The translations under genes were made by a program, and so were the position numbers. Below are positions 42,185 to 50,667 of a DNA stretch of 64,000 nucleotides, piece after piece. The notes beneath the pieces are model-generated. The model had not been told where the DNA came from. It saw nothing but the letters and a program-made list of their open reading frames with translations, and made no database searches. Source of the DNA: CAWFPR01 sp963817635 (GTDB lineage Bacteria; Acidobacteriota; Vicinamibacteria; Vicinamibacterales; 2-12-FULL-66-21); NCBI GenBank assembly GCA_963817635.1, contig CAWFPR010000005.1, positions 62,001 through 126,000 of the forward strand, written 5' to 3'. Within the stretch, counting starts at the first letter, position 1. Each line of letters opens with the position of its first letter.

Positions 42185-44149
42185 GTTGTTTGTCCCTGTT
42201 GCAGCGGGGTCGGCACGCGCAGTTCGAAGATGGCCACCGGCCTCGTTTTGCCCTTGACGACAACATCCCCCAGCGGGCGGATGTCGTAAGCCCCCTTCAG
42301 CCTGGATCGGGTCGCGTCGCTAATGATAATGCGGGTCTCGTACTTCTTGTTCAGGGATTCGAGGCGCGACCCGAGGTTCACGTTGTCCCCAATCACCGTA
42401 TAGCTCATGATCGAGGACGAGCCGATATTGCCGGCGATCATCTCGCCGGAATTGATGCCGACACCGATATCGAGCTCCGTGCGCCCCTCGGTGACCCATT
42501 TCCGGTTGAGATCGGCGAGCTGTGCGACCATCTCACACGCCGCCGCGACCGCATGGTCCGCGTGCGCCCCGTCGTCCAGCGGGGCCCCGAAGAGCGCCAT
42601 CACCATGTCGCCGACGAACTTGTCGATCGTGCCCTGGTGCCGGAAGACGACGTCCACCATGCGCGAAAAATACTCGTTCAACTGGGCGACGAGCTCCTCG
42701 GGATCCCCCTTCTCGGTGACCGTCGTGAAGCCGCGGATGTCCGAGAACAGCACGGTCATTTCACGGCGTTTTCCGCCGAGCCTGGCCAGGTCCGGGTTCG
42801 CGATGAGCTGTTCGCACACGTCTTTCGCAACGTAGCGGCCGAAGAGGTGCCGCATCTTGCGCTTCTCGCGGTCTTCGACGAAGTAGCGATACGCGGTGCC
42901 GCCGAAGAGCGCCACGGCGATGGCCCCGACTGGCTGCACGAGATCGATCCAGAGGCCGCCCCGGAACAGCGCCAGCGCCGTCCACGCCCAGGCGCCAATC
43001 GCCGCGAGCGCCGCGACGGCCGCGGCGGTGAACGGCAGGAGGGTCGTCGCCACACCGACGACGAGGCCCGCCGCGACGGTGGCGGCAACCTGCGACGCCG
43101 GCGCGGCCCGGCGAATGAACCGGTTCGCCAGCAGGCTGTCGGCCATGCTGGCGTGCAGCTGGATGCCCGGCAGCGTCCCCTCGCCGAAGGGCGTCTGGAA
43201 GACGTCATAGAGCCCCGCCGCGCTCGTGCCGACGAAGACGATCTTGTCCTTGAACTCCGCCGGATCCACGAGCGGCTTCTGGCCGTTCAGCAGCTGGATT
43301 TCGGAGTTGAACAGGACCCGTGCTTCATACGATTTGTACGGCCGCTTCCCGTCCACCAGCGCGGGCGCGCGGTAGTTGATCATCATCGAGCCGTCGGCAT
43401 CGAGCGGGATCACGCGATCGCGGATCCGGAGCGATGCGCCGTCCGGGTGCACCTCGTCCGGCCTGATGCCGGCCGCGACCAGCGCGGCGCCAATCCCGAG
43501 CGACGGGATCGCCTTGCCGCCGTGCCGCACGAACGGGGGCATCCGCCGCGCCAGGCCGTCCGCGTGGTCGAGCGGCAGGTAGTTGTGCCCGAGTGCGAGC
43601 GCGGCGTCGGTGAGCGCCTGGTAGGGCGGCGCGATGACCGGGCGCTCCGGCGGGAGCGGCCCGAGGCGATAGCCCGGATCCGGCCACGTCGCGAGGTTCT
43701 GCTGCTCCTGCCCCGTTCCGGGCGGAATGGAGTCGGCGAGCATCGACGACATTGCCGGCCTGGCGCACCGAGGTCGCCAGCGCATCGTCGCTCTCACGGG
43801 GACTCCATTCGTCCTCCCCGACCTTCGACGAGCGGGTGTCAGCCTCGGAGAGGATCAGGTCCACCGCGATGACTTTCGCGGGACCGCGCTTGAGGAAGTC
43901 GACCAGCATCGACTCGGCCACCCGCGGCCACGGCCAGCGCCCCACGACGGGCGCCAGGTCCCGCACCGTGGCGTCGTTGATTTCGACCATCACGATGTCG
44001 GGATTGGCGTTGGCGACCGAGGCGGCCCGCCGGACGCGCCAGTCGTACGTCGTCAGTTCGGCGCGCTCGAGCAGCCCCGCCGAGCTGGCCACCGCCACGA
44101 TGACGGCGGCGCCCGCGCCAATGAGTACACCCGCGACGAGCTTGCGCAC
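42181..44149 (-). CDS. CHASE2 sensor-class III adenylate/guanylate cyclase (one frameshift)
   Basis: About 655 residues. An N-terminal helix (VAGVLIGAGAAVIVAVASSA) and a periplasmic CHASE2 domain (YDWRVRRAASVANANPDIVM; FKDKIVFVGTSAAGLYDVF) are followed by two or three helices and the cyclase domain: metal Asp in TVLFSDIRGFTTVTE, second Asp in KFVGDMVMALFG, and transition-state Asn/Arg in YTVIGDNVNLGSRLESL. The purine-site Lys is in IDKFVGD; the usual Asp partner is replaced by Ser (SIMSYTVIGD), as in class IIIb cyclases. One frame change near 43740 lies in CHASE2. The product should feed the downstream MscS-cNBD channel. Confidence 0.9.
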
Positions 44150-44271
44150 TGTGCTTCGAGTTTCTCACACAACGGGGCGGATGACGGGAGGGCTGGAGGC
44201 GCGGACGAGGTATCGCCGGAATTGACGGGTCCGGCCGGGGACTGGTAATATTGGAAGTTCCTGTCGGCCGT

Positions 44272-44346
44272 GCCGGTATCGTCTAGGGGTCAGGACACGT
44301 GGTTCTCAGCCACGGAACCGGGGTTCGATTCCCCGTACCGGTACCA
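44272..44346 (+). tRNA. tRNA-Glu (CTC anticodon)
   Basis: 75-nt cloverleaf with encoded CCA. The acceptor stem GCCGGTA pairs with TACCGGT (one G-U at position 1), the anticodon stem is CGTGG/CCACG with loop TTCTCAG (anticodon CTC at 44305-44307), and the T-arm is CGGGG-TTCGATT-CCCCG. A 10-bp hairpin starts at its 3' end. Its 3' part, from the last anticodon base onward, is the left boundary of the 446-bp direct repeat. Confidence 0.95.
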
Positions 44347-44752
44347 TCCTTCGCTCATGACTCACGCGAAGGATGCCCACCGTAGCTCGCTCAGCGTCAG
44401 TTCCGCGAGCGAAGGTGGGCTGATAGTGACGTTCGCTGCGAGCTTCGGATGGCAGCCGCGAGTACACACGACCGACACGAAGGATGTCGCTCGCGCTGAA
44501 TCTCGGCGAGCGAAGGTGAACTCCAGTTTCCACCGACGCCACCTCGGTTGCCGCATCTTCTCGTCCCAATCACACCGCTCTCACGATCTCGTGTCGTTCA
44601 GCGCGGCAAGAGGCTTGCTCAGTGGACGGCCGTGTTCAAACGGTTTGTTTACGTGTTCAAGAACAACGAAATCCCGCCGCGATACTACACGGGTGTCACA
44701 ACAAACGTGTCGGCACGCCTTGCCCAACACAACGCGGGCGCATCTTGTCATA
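44307..44752. repeat. 446-bp perfect direct repeat, copy 1
   Basis: Identical at every base to 50668-51113, 6,361 bp away. It begins at the third anticodon base of the tRNA-Glu gene and covers the tRNA 3' half, a 10-bp-arm hairpin (44345-44375), a second hairpin (44375-44420) and the first ~40 codons of a GIY-YIG nuclease fragment. This copy is joined at its right end to a truncated integrase gene. Confidence 0.95.
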
Positions 44753-44766
44753 GGTCCCGTCTCTGA
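44632..44766 (+). pseudogene. GIY-YIG nuclease fragment, copy 1
   Basis: FVYVFKNNEIPPRYYTGVTT and SARLAQHNAGASCH match the start of small GIY-YIG (UvrC-type) nucleases: the Tyr pair, conserved Arg and HNAG. The frame is cut after about 40 codons where the direct repeat ends and meets integrase sequence. A GTG at 44632 is a possible start. Nonfunctional. Confidence 0.6.
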
Positions 44767-44935
44767 TGGCGCCCCTCAGTTCGTCGAGTGCGATGTCCGC
44801 CTCCGCCTTGGAGTCAATCTCGCGATTCGTCCATTTCGGCAGACTCACTCGCTGGCCGCGGAAGCTGCCCCACCACGCGTGCTCACAGCGATCGCGCGCA
44901 CGCCCCTTGTGCGTGCAGATCTTGTAGAGACCCAT
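44696..44935 (-). pseudogene. truncated tyrosine-type integrase (N-terminal fragment)
   Basis: MGLYKICTHKGRARDRCEHA, WWGSFRGQRVSLPKWTNREI and EADIALDELRGAIRDGT form the N-terminal arm-binding/AP2-like region of phage-type tyrosine integrases. The authentic part ends at 44753, exactly where the 446-bp repeat begins; the remaining ~19 codons to 44696 are read through the repeat. The core-binding and catalytic domains (R..HxxR..Y) are absent. The excisionase-like gene lies just upstream on the same strand, as in intact elements. Confidence 0.7.
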
Positions 44936-44962
44936 TGTTCGTAACCTCCTTTCCGATGTTCG

Positions 44963-45178
44963 TCACGAGAGACCGGCGTGCGTCTCGCCGAGCCGGTCCT
45001 GAACGCCCGACGCGTGACGTTCCAGCCAGGCGTCGATCCATTCGGGCTTCAGCCGAATCGATCGCCTGCCGCTGATGCGAGCGTGCCGGAGCTCTTTGCG
45101 CTCGCACGCCGTGTAGATGGTGTCCCGGCTCACGCCCGCGTACTCCGCCCCTTCACCAACGTTCAACCAGGTCTTCAT
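44963..45178 (-). CDS. xis: excisionase-like HTH DNA-binding protein
   Basis: 71 residues with a MerR/excisionase-type winged HTH: LNVGEGAEYAGVSRDTIYTA (helix-turn-helix), then RHARISGRRSIRLKPEWIDA (wing), and a short tail. Such proteins direct excision with, and often repress, the adjacent integrase. The gene is 27 bp upstream of the truncated integrase on the same strand. The ATG at 45178 follows an AGGAGG-like GGAGGTTG. Part of its HTH coding sequence recurs at 49928-49954. Confidence 0.75.
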   Translation of the reverse strand: MKTWLNVGEGAEYAGVSRDTIYTACERKELRHARISGRRSIRLKPEWIDAWLERHASGVQDRLGETHAGLS

Positions 45179-45748
45179 CGCGCAACCTCCTGACGCGTCT
45201 CCGCGTCGACGCAACCCGTCGAGACCGTGTCGAGAGTGGGTGCGCTCTCGCGCGCTGACCTGAGGCCGGCGCGCCGGGAACAGTGGCGCGAGATGCGGGC
45301 TGGTGCCGGCATCCAGGACCGGGCGCTGAGCGCCGCGGATGTCGCACGACTCCCGGTCGTGCGGGCCGAAGCGATGGGTCACACTGGCCGTGCTGTCCTC
45401 ACGAATGGCCAGGCGATGCGGCCACGCTCCGTGGAGCACCGCGCATCGGCATGCCCTGAGGGCGATGCCGCGTGCGGTTGCGAGTCTCCGAACTCGAAAC
45501 GGCACTGAGTGCCGATCTCGATTCAGAACCGTGCTAAATCAGGAGAGGGGGCTGCCGGTCGTGCCCTAAGAGCGACCGCCGTCAGCGTTCCGCGCGGAGT
45601 GTTCCTCTCGCGGAGGGTGTGCAGTGAGCACGGACGATGATGAGAGATTAGCGCCGCTCGGGGACGCGGTCAATGGGCAAGATAAGGAGCTGGCCCATCC
45701 GTTTGGGTGATGCGCCCCTCGACAGCTACACTAGGTGCGAGGCACAAC
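45179..45748. other. 570-bp stretch without a supported gene
   Basis: Open frames here are GC-driven and lack recognisable motifs. Immediately before 45749 is CTACACT, a possible -10 element for the toxin-antitoxin pair that follows. Confidence 0.5.
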
Positions 45749-46000
45749 ATGACGCACGTGGATGTGACGGTTCCCGATGGCCTGCTTGCGGCGTTGAAGA
45801 AAGCGCCACACGAGGTGGCGGCGGAGCTCCGTCTCGCCGCGGCGATCCACTGGTATCAGCAGAGCCTGCTGTCAATGGAACGCGCGGCGGAAACCGCCGG
45901 CATGACGCGGGCGGCGTTCCTCGCGGAACTCGCGCGTCGGCGTGTCGATGTGTTCGTGGTCGACGACAAGGACTTCGCCCGCGAGCTGGGGGATGTCTGA
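45749..46000 (+). CDS. UPF0175 family antitoxin
   Basis: 83 residues with the UPF0175 signature: LAAAIHWYQQSLLSMERAAE, TAGMTRAAFLAELARR and VDVFVVDDKDF. The AGMTR segment is a small HTH. UPF0175 proteins pair with PIN-domain DUF3368 toxins, and one starts 8 bp before this stop. The ATG at 45749 is preferred over one 14 codons earlier, because family similarity begins there. Confidence 0.8.
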   Translation: MTHVDVTVPDGLLAALKKAPHEVAAELRLAAAIHWYQQSLLSMERAAETAGMTRAAFLAELARRRVDVFVVDDKDFARELGDV

Positions 46001-46322
46001 CATTGTCCTTGTCATCAACGCCTCCCCGCTGATCTTCCTCGGCAACGCAGGGCGCCTCGAACTCCTGCGCACCCTGGGCGCAAGCCGAATTATCGTACCC
46101 GCGCCGGTCTTCGACGAGGTGATCGCCGGCGGACACGCCGACAGGGCCGCCCAATCGATCTCCGACGCGACGTGGCTCGAGAAACGACCGTCACCACCGA
46201 TTCCGGCCTCAGTGGTCGCGTGGGAGATTGGCAAGGGCGAATCCTCGGTGACCGCGACGGCCCTGTGGCTCTCCGATGCGGTAATCGCACGTGCCCTGCG
46301 CATCGCCAGAATCGAGCCGTAG
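45993..46322 (+). CDS. PIN-domain toxin (DUF3368), probably truncated
   Basis: 109 residues. MSDIVLVINASPLIFLGNAG has the N-terminal strand where the first metal Asp normally stands (VxDASPLI); here the position reads Asn (INASPL). RIIVPAPVFDEVI provides the conserved Glu and GKGESSVTATAL the third acidic site. Relatives are ~150 residues and continue with a DD...TGTLGVL segment that is missing, so the toxin has lost its C-terminus or is frameshifted near 46250. It is translationally coupled to the antitoxin. Confidence 0.65.
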   Translation: MSDIVLVINASPLIFLGNAGRLELLRTLGASRIIVPAPVFDEVIAGGHADRAAQSISDATWLEKRPSPPIPASVVAWEIGKGESSVTATALWLSDAVIARALRIARIEP

Positions 46323-46380
46323 ATCCGGAACCGCCGCCTCAACGACCTTCGTCGCCGGCCATCACGTAATTGCCAGAACA

Positions 46381-46474
46381 CGATCCGCGCGCAGGCGCCG
46401 TCAAGGCCGTAGCCGCTCGTGCTCACGCGGGCGGAGCGAAGCGACGCGCCTTGACGGCGCCTGCGCGCGGATCG
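46381..46474. repeat. 27-bp perfect inverted repeat with 40-nt loop
   Basis: Arms 46381-46407 and 46448-46474 are perfectly complementary (CGATCCGCGCGCAGGCGCCG and seven more bases). It lies 58 bp after the truncated PIN toxin, in a 655-bp region (46323-46977) where I see no gene. The single-stranded form would be a long cruciform or hairpin. Confidence 0.85.
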
Positions 46475-46977
46475 AGACGTGAGCGCGCGATGGCCGGCGG
46501 CTTTGAACCGAGGCTGGAACCGAGCTCGGAATCGACCTGCCAACCGGCCTGACACGCTCGCGCAATCCATCACGAACGCGCCTCACAATCTCGCCACGAT
46601 CCAGGCCCCGTACTGCGCACGCACAACGGCGCGCACCGGTTACGATCGACGCCAGCAGCGACACCGGCAGCCATGGCGTGAGCGACCCATCCGGACAGGC
46701 GCGGGACCGTGGCCGGCGCGCGCACCCGGGTCGCTCACGCCATTGTTTCCTCCTCTGGCTGCGACAGCGGCACCTGGACGTGGGCGGCAAAGAGCGCCGC
46801 CCATCGTGCTGGTGTCGCGCCCTCACGGTGGAACTTGCGGCCACAGAATCGGTTATCGGCCGTACGGGCGGGGATCCCTCGCTCGCGTAGTTACTGCCGG
46901 GGGATCTTCTCGGCCGCGCTCGGGGGGACAACCTCGATTTCCGAGGTCGTCCCCCAGGTCGTCCCCTGCCGTCGGTG

Positions 46978-47630
46978 TCAGGCGACGTCAACCAGGGGGG
47001 AGAGATGCAGGTACTGCCGGGACAGCTCGACGCATTCGACCCGTCCGTGTTCGCGGTCGATGGCGTCCGCCACGACAGTCGAGCCGGCCATCCAAAGCGT
47101 GTTCCTGGGATCGTCCAGCCACTGTTGGTAGAGCGCTCGATACTGCGGCGTGCGGAAGGCGCTGGAGGTGTTGAGGTAGCGGGCGTCAGCAGGCGCGGCG
47201 CCCGGTTCGGCGAGCCGCTTCCGTTCGGGGAACAGCCACTCCAGCGTCTCCACGACCGAAGGGTGTAAGGGTGTCGCGAGCTGCTCTCGGGCGGCGTGCA
47301 GGTAGGCCAGTCTGGCCTTCACGAGCTTGCGGGGAAGGAGCAGCCGGACGGTCCACCGGACCAGCACCCGAAGCAGTGGAACGTGCCGGAGCAGGAACAG
47401 CCGGAAGTCCATCGGCGAGGGTCGTGTGACCAGGTAGAGCAAGACGTGGCTGTCGGCATAGGCCTGCATCCCGATGGGCAGCTTGTCGGGGAAGAATCGG
47501 ACAGTCTTTTCTGGGCCTTCACCGAACAGCAGATGCGGGTGGTCCCGATGCTCCAGCCGATCGTCCGGTCATGTCCAGCGCTGTTGGGTGGTTTCTGTTC
47601 TCGTGCTGGGCTGAACTTGCGATAATGCAT
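46978..47630 (-). CDS. unknown protein, transposition/recombination-neutral (one probable frameshift)
   Basis: About 217 residues if MHYRKFSPAREQKPPNSAG is joined, across a frame change near 47575, to DHPHLLFGEGPEKTVRFFPD and onward. The body contains DSHVLLYLVTRPSPMDFRLF, basic helices (RWTVRLLLPRKLVKARLAYL), FRTPQYRALYQQWLDDPRN and ends LSRQYLHLSPLVDVA. Codon use and amino acid pattern look genuine, but I recognise no family and see no catalytic motif. It sits inside the island, between the inverted repeat and the TPR gene, on the opposite strand to the latter. Confidence 0.5.
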
Positions 47631-47756
47631 CGACCACGCTCCCCTCCGCGGCGCACGTCCGTTGCTTGCACGCAAGAAGTTGATATGGCCGTCTAATTTA
47701 CGGATCCGTGTGATCTGTTAGATGTTCGAACAAGCAGCTTCCCGGCGCATTGGAGA

Positions 47757-48905
47757 ATGGCTATGCTCGCGTCGCGCTCGGTCCTCGGAGTGATGCTTCT
47801 GGTGGTCACCGCCAGCCAGGCGTCGATCGATGTTGGGGATCCTCAAGTTAACTCTGGCGCGTTTCGCGCTCTCTTCGAGCGGTATCGATTCGCCGGTTCG
47901 GATGAGGCAGTTGACGAGTTTTCGCGATGGGACACCGAGCGTGTCAAGCGGGAGGCGACGCCGCCGGCTGACGTCCAGGACTCAAAAACTCTGGCGGCTC
48001 TCGCCCTCCTGTACACCGAAGCTGGCATCAGGAACGGGAGGTTTGGTCTACCAGCAGAGACCGTCAGTCTGGCACCCGCCGACGGGTGGCGCCGTCTGGA
48101 GGAGTGGCGCAGGCTGCCGTGGCCGTCCGGGGATAGCGAAAAGCAAAAGGACATCCTGCTCGGTCCGCCAAGCGTCAACAGACGGGTGATGAGCCTGGAC
48201 GACTTCGATGTTCACTCACGAACGGCGTTGTTCCTGGTAAGAGACCTGGTTCGGCGTGGGAGTCAGGGAGATGCGGCACTCCTCGACTTCTGTCGGAGCT
48301 GGTACATCGTAGCCGTGTCATTAGTGCCTCCGTTTCGTCCTGGCCACATGCCGCTGCGGCGGGCCGCGCTCGTGGATTTCGGCGATGACCCGGAAATGCT
48401 GCTGCTTGTCGGTTCGTACGGCTTCGGGCGCCCCGCGCAGGAGGCCACATTTCGGCGCACCCTCGCGCTCGACCCGCTCCTCGTCGAGGCCCGAGTCCGC
48501 CTTGGCCGGCTTCTGCACCAACTCGGTCGCGGCGAGGAGGCGGGACGCGAGCTTCAACGGGCTGTTCGCGACGCTCACGATACCCACAATTCGGTGATGG
48601 AGTACCTGGCCCTCCTCTTTCTTGGTCGCCTGCACGAGGATGACCGCCGCATGGAAGAGGCTGCGAAGTATTACAGGGCTGCCAGCGCGGTGAATCCGAA
48701 CTGGCACGCTGCCGACGTGGCCCTGGGGATTCTACGGGTCGCCGGGGGGAATACAGATGACGGGTGGGCGGCGGGAAGGCGCACGATAGAAGACCCAATC
48801 GCACCAGTTCCGCCTGTGCTCGATCCGTGGTACCTCTACGGGCGGGCGCAATACTGGCAAATGGAGCAGCGGATTCAGTCCATGAGAGCGATGGTGCGAC
48901 CATGA
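47757..48905 (+). CDS. exported TPR-like protein paired with VWFA protein
   Basis: 382 residues, intact. A signal peptide (SVLGVMLLVVTASQAS) precedes a helical domain; TPR-like pairs are clearest at ATFRRTLALDPLLVEARVRL, HQLGRGEEAGRELQRAVRDA and AAKYYRAASAVNPNWHAADV. The second ATG (47763) has better spacing from GGAG. The stop overlaps the start of the VWFA gene (ATGA), so the two are coupled. The pair lies within the tRNA-bounded island. Function unknown. Confidence 0.75.
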   Translation: MAMLASRSVLGVMLLVVTASQASIDVGDPQVNSGAFRALFERYRFAGSDEAVDEFSRWDTERVKREATPPADVQDSKTLAALALLYTEAGIRNGRFGLPAETVSLAPADGWRRLEEWRRLPWPSGDSEKQKDILLGPPSVNRRVMSLDDFDVHSRTALFLVRDLVRRGSQGDAALLDFCRSWYIVAVSLVPPFRPGHMPLRRAALVDFGDDPEMLLLVGSYGFGRPAQEATFRRTLALDPLLVEARVRLGRLLHQLGRGEEAGRELQRAVRDAHDTHNSVMEYLALLFLGRLHEDDRRMEEAAKYYRAASAVNPNWHAADVALGILRVAGGNTDDGWAAGRRTIEDPIAPVPPVLDPWYLYGRAQYWQMEQRIQSMRAMVRP

Positions 48906-49909
48906 AGCCGGCGCAACTATCGGCGCTGTTGACCGTCGCTGCCTTGACGGCGTCAGCATCTGTGCTCGACCGGGAGATGATCCGCGCGGAGCGGGACACC
49001 GGCCAACACCAGACGTACCGGACCGCGCTCGACGTCGTACGCGTGGATGTACTGGCAAGCCAGAATGGCCGCCCGTTGACGGGACTGACACCTGGCGACT
49101 TCGAGGTGTTTGACAACGGCGTACTTCAGCACGTCCAAGTCGCGACCACCGCCAACGGCGTCAGGATTCTCCTCCTGTTGGATGTGAGCAGCAGCCTCGG
49201 TTGGGGCGCAAAAATGCAGGCACTTACCAGAGCCAGTCAGTCGGTGGTTGAGAGGCTCGAGGGCGAGGACGAGGCATCTCTCATGACCTTCTCGGACCGC
49301 TTATCGCTCCTGGCATCGTCGGTCCGAGATCGAGTCGCGGTGGAGAGACAGATGCTTGCGATATCTCCTAAGTCCGGAGAGCGAACTGCCCTCTGGGACG
49401 CAGTGTTTGTCGGACTGTCTTTCGCAGCTCGCGAACCGGGTCCCTCGGTCGTGCTGCTCTTCACCGATGGGATCGACACGGCGAGCTGGTGTGACGCTCA
49501 GAGGATTCGGGAAGTGATCAAGCATACCGAAGCCGTCGTGTATGCCGTTACGGTCCCACCCATCCCGGCGACAGGTCCAGGAGTGGTGCGGGCAGACACC
49601 GAGGAAGAACGCGAGCGACTCCAAACCATAGACCGTGCGCGCGAGTCTTTCGTCCCCAAGGACTTGAAGGAGGTCGTCGAGCAGAGCGGCGGAGAGCTGT
49701 TTCTGGCGGGACGAGGCGAAGAACTGGCTGACCGGTTCGTGACGGTGCTCCGCGAGTACCGCGCCCGTTACTTGCTGACGTACGAACCAACCGGTGTTGG
49801 TCGCGACGATGGCTGGCACCAGCTTCGCGTGCGACTGAAGGGCAGAGCCGGCATGACGCGCGCCAGGGCTGGCTACTACGCCAGGCCTCGCGGTGCAGGC
49901 CCGCCCTGA
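48902..49909 (+). CDS. secreted VWFA-domain protein, Acidobacterial VWFA-related type
   Basis: 335 residues, intact. A leader (MKPAQLSALLTVAALTASAS) is followed by DVVRVDVLASQNGRPLTGLT and GDFEVFDNGVLQHVQV, the family preface, then the MIDAS LLLDVSSSLGWGAKM (DxSxS), SLMTFSDRLSLL and VVLLFTDGIDTAS (second metal Asp), ending RARYLLTYEPTG. This is the same family as the gene at 29958 but only distantly similar in sequence. It is translationally coupled to the TPR gene and lies inside the island. Confidence 0.85.
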   Translation: MKPAQLSALLTVAALTASASVLDREMIRAERDTGQHQTYRTALDVVRVDVLASQNGRPLTGLTPGDFEVFDNGVLQHVQVATTANGVRILLLLDVSSSLGWGAKMQALTRASQSVVERLEGEDEASLMTFSDRLSLLASSVRDRVAVERQMLAISPKSGERTALWDAVFVGLSFAAREPGPSVVLLFTDGIDTASWCDAQRIREVIKHTEAVVYAVTVPPIPATGPGVVRADTEEERERLQTIDRARESFVPKDLKEVVEQSGGELFLAGRGEELADRFVTVLREYRARYLLTYEPTGVGRDDGWHQLRVRLKGRAGMTRARAGYYARPRGAGPP

Positions 49910-49927
49910 CCGGATGAAGCGTCGCCT

Positions 49928-49954
49928 CACGCCGTGTAGATGGTGTCCCGGCTC
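49928..49954. repeat. 27-bp fossil of an excisionase gene
   Basis: Identical to 45105-45131, which encodes the recognition helix (SRDTIYTA) of the excisionase-like gene. Nothing else of that gene is visible around it. It lies between the VWFA stop and the next toxin-antitoxin pair. Confidence 0.75.
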
Positions 49955-50053
49955 GCCGACCACCTCGAGCCGCTTTTCACGGTCGATCGGAACCCTTGAC
50001 CTTGGTTGCGGCACCCACCGACCGGAACCTCTGGCGTATACTGCCGATTAGCG

Positions 50054-50278
50054 ATGTCTCCTTCGCTTTCGGAACTGCTGAAACTCCCAGCTGGCGAACG
50101 CGCCGAGCTCGCGATGGCTCTGTGGGAAAGCCTCTCTAAAGCCGAGCAGGAGGGCGAGCTCGAGCTGACGCCCGACGAGGCTGCGGAGCTGGATCGGCGC
50201 TGGATGGACCACGTTCAGCGGCCTGAGTCCTCAATCCCTTGGGATGAAGTCCGCCGGAAGCTGCTGGATCGAGAGTGA
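50054..50278 (+). CDS. addiction-module antitoxin (RelB-like component)
   Basis: 74 residues: LSELLKLPAGERAELAMALW, ESLSKAEQEGELELTPDEAAELDRR in two steps, and SSIPWDEVRRKLL. This is the 'putative addiction module component' family that pairs with ParE/RelE toxins. The stop overlaps the toxin GTG start (GTGA). Confidence 0.85.
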   Translation: MSPSLSELLKLPAGERAELAMALWESLSKAEQEGELELTPDEAAELDRRWMDHVQRPESSIPWDEVRRKLLDRE

Positions 50279-50580
50279 GCCGCCGCGTCACCTTCAGGCC
50301 TGAGGCTGAGGCCGAAGCACTTGAAACGCGAGACTGGTACAAAGGTCGGCGGCTTGGGCTTGGTGCTGAGTTCCGAGAAGGGCTCGACCAAACGATCGCA
50401 CAGATTGCCGACAGCCCGATGCGGTTTCGACTCGTCCGAGGAGAGACACGGCGGGCGATCCTCAATCGATTTCCCTACGCCGTATACTTCCGCCTTGACG
50501 GCAACGACATCGTCGTACTGGCCGTGCACGGACGCCAACATCCGAGCCGATGGCAAGCACGATGGTCGCGTACTACTTGA
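50275..50580 (+). CDS. ParE/RelE family toxin
   Basis: 101 residues: VTFRPEAEAEALETRDWYKG, GLGAEFREGLDQTIAQIADS, RFRLVRGETRRAILNRFPYA and VYFRLDGNDIVVLAVHGRQH have the ParE/RelE fold pattern, including the RRAILNRFPYAVYF strand and terminal RQHPSRW. The GTG start overlaps the antitoxin stop. Its last codon and stop (ACT TGA) begin a 28-bp repeat that also closes the vapC gene at 52078-52527. Confidence 0.85.
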   Translation: MSRRVTFRPEAEAEALETRDWYKGRRLGLGAEFREGLDQTIAQIADSPMRFRLVRGETRRAILNRFPYAVYFRLDGNDIVVLAVHGRQHPSRWQARWSRTT

Positions 50581-50602
50581 AAGATTCTTGAAACTTTGCG
50601 CA
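50575..50602. repeat. 28-bp shared toxin 3' end, copy 1
   Basis: Starts with the last sense codon of the ParE/RelE-type toxin and is repeated with one mismatch at 52522-52549, where it starts with the last sense codon of an unrelated vapC. Within it CTTGAAA occurs twice, four bases apart. Confidence 0.85.
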
Positions 50603-50667
50603 CGAAAAGGGCCGTCCGGACCAGAGACGATCCGAAGGTCAGTGCGAAAACCCGAACAAAACCGACG

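Larger units (their letters stand above)
44307..50667. mobile_element. tRNA-Glu-associated integrated element or tandem-duplicated island
   Basis: A 6.36-kb unit bounded by the direct repeats. It carries remnants of an integration module (integrase N-terminus, excisionase-like gene, 27-bp fossil of a second excisionase), two toxin-antitoxin pairs, a large inverted repeat, an unknown protein and a TPR-VWFA pair. Integration into the 3' end of a tRNA gene is classic for tyrosine-integrase elements. The integrase is truncated, so the island is probably immobile. Confidence 0.7.

Noticed and set aside
46401..46991. Leftward 196-codon open frame in the island
   Set aside because: Arg/Ser/Pro-rich, spans the 27-bp inverted repeat arm and has no recognisable domain.
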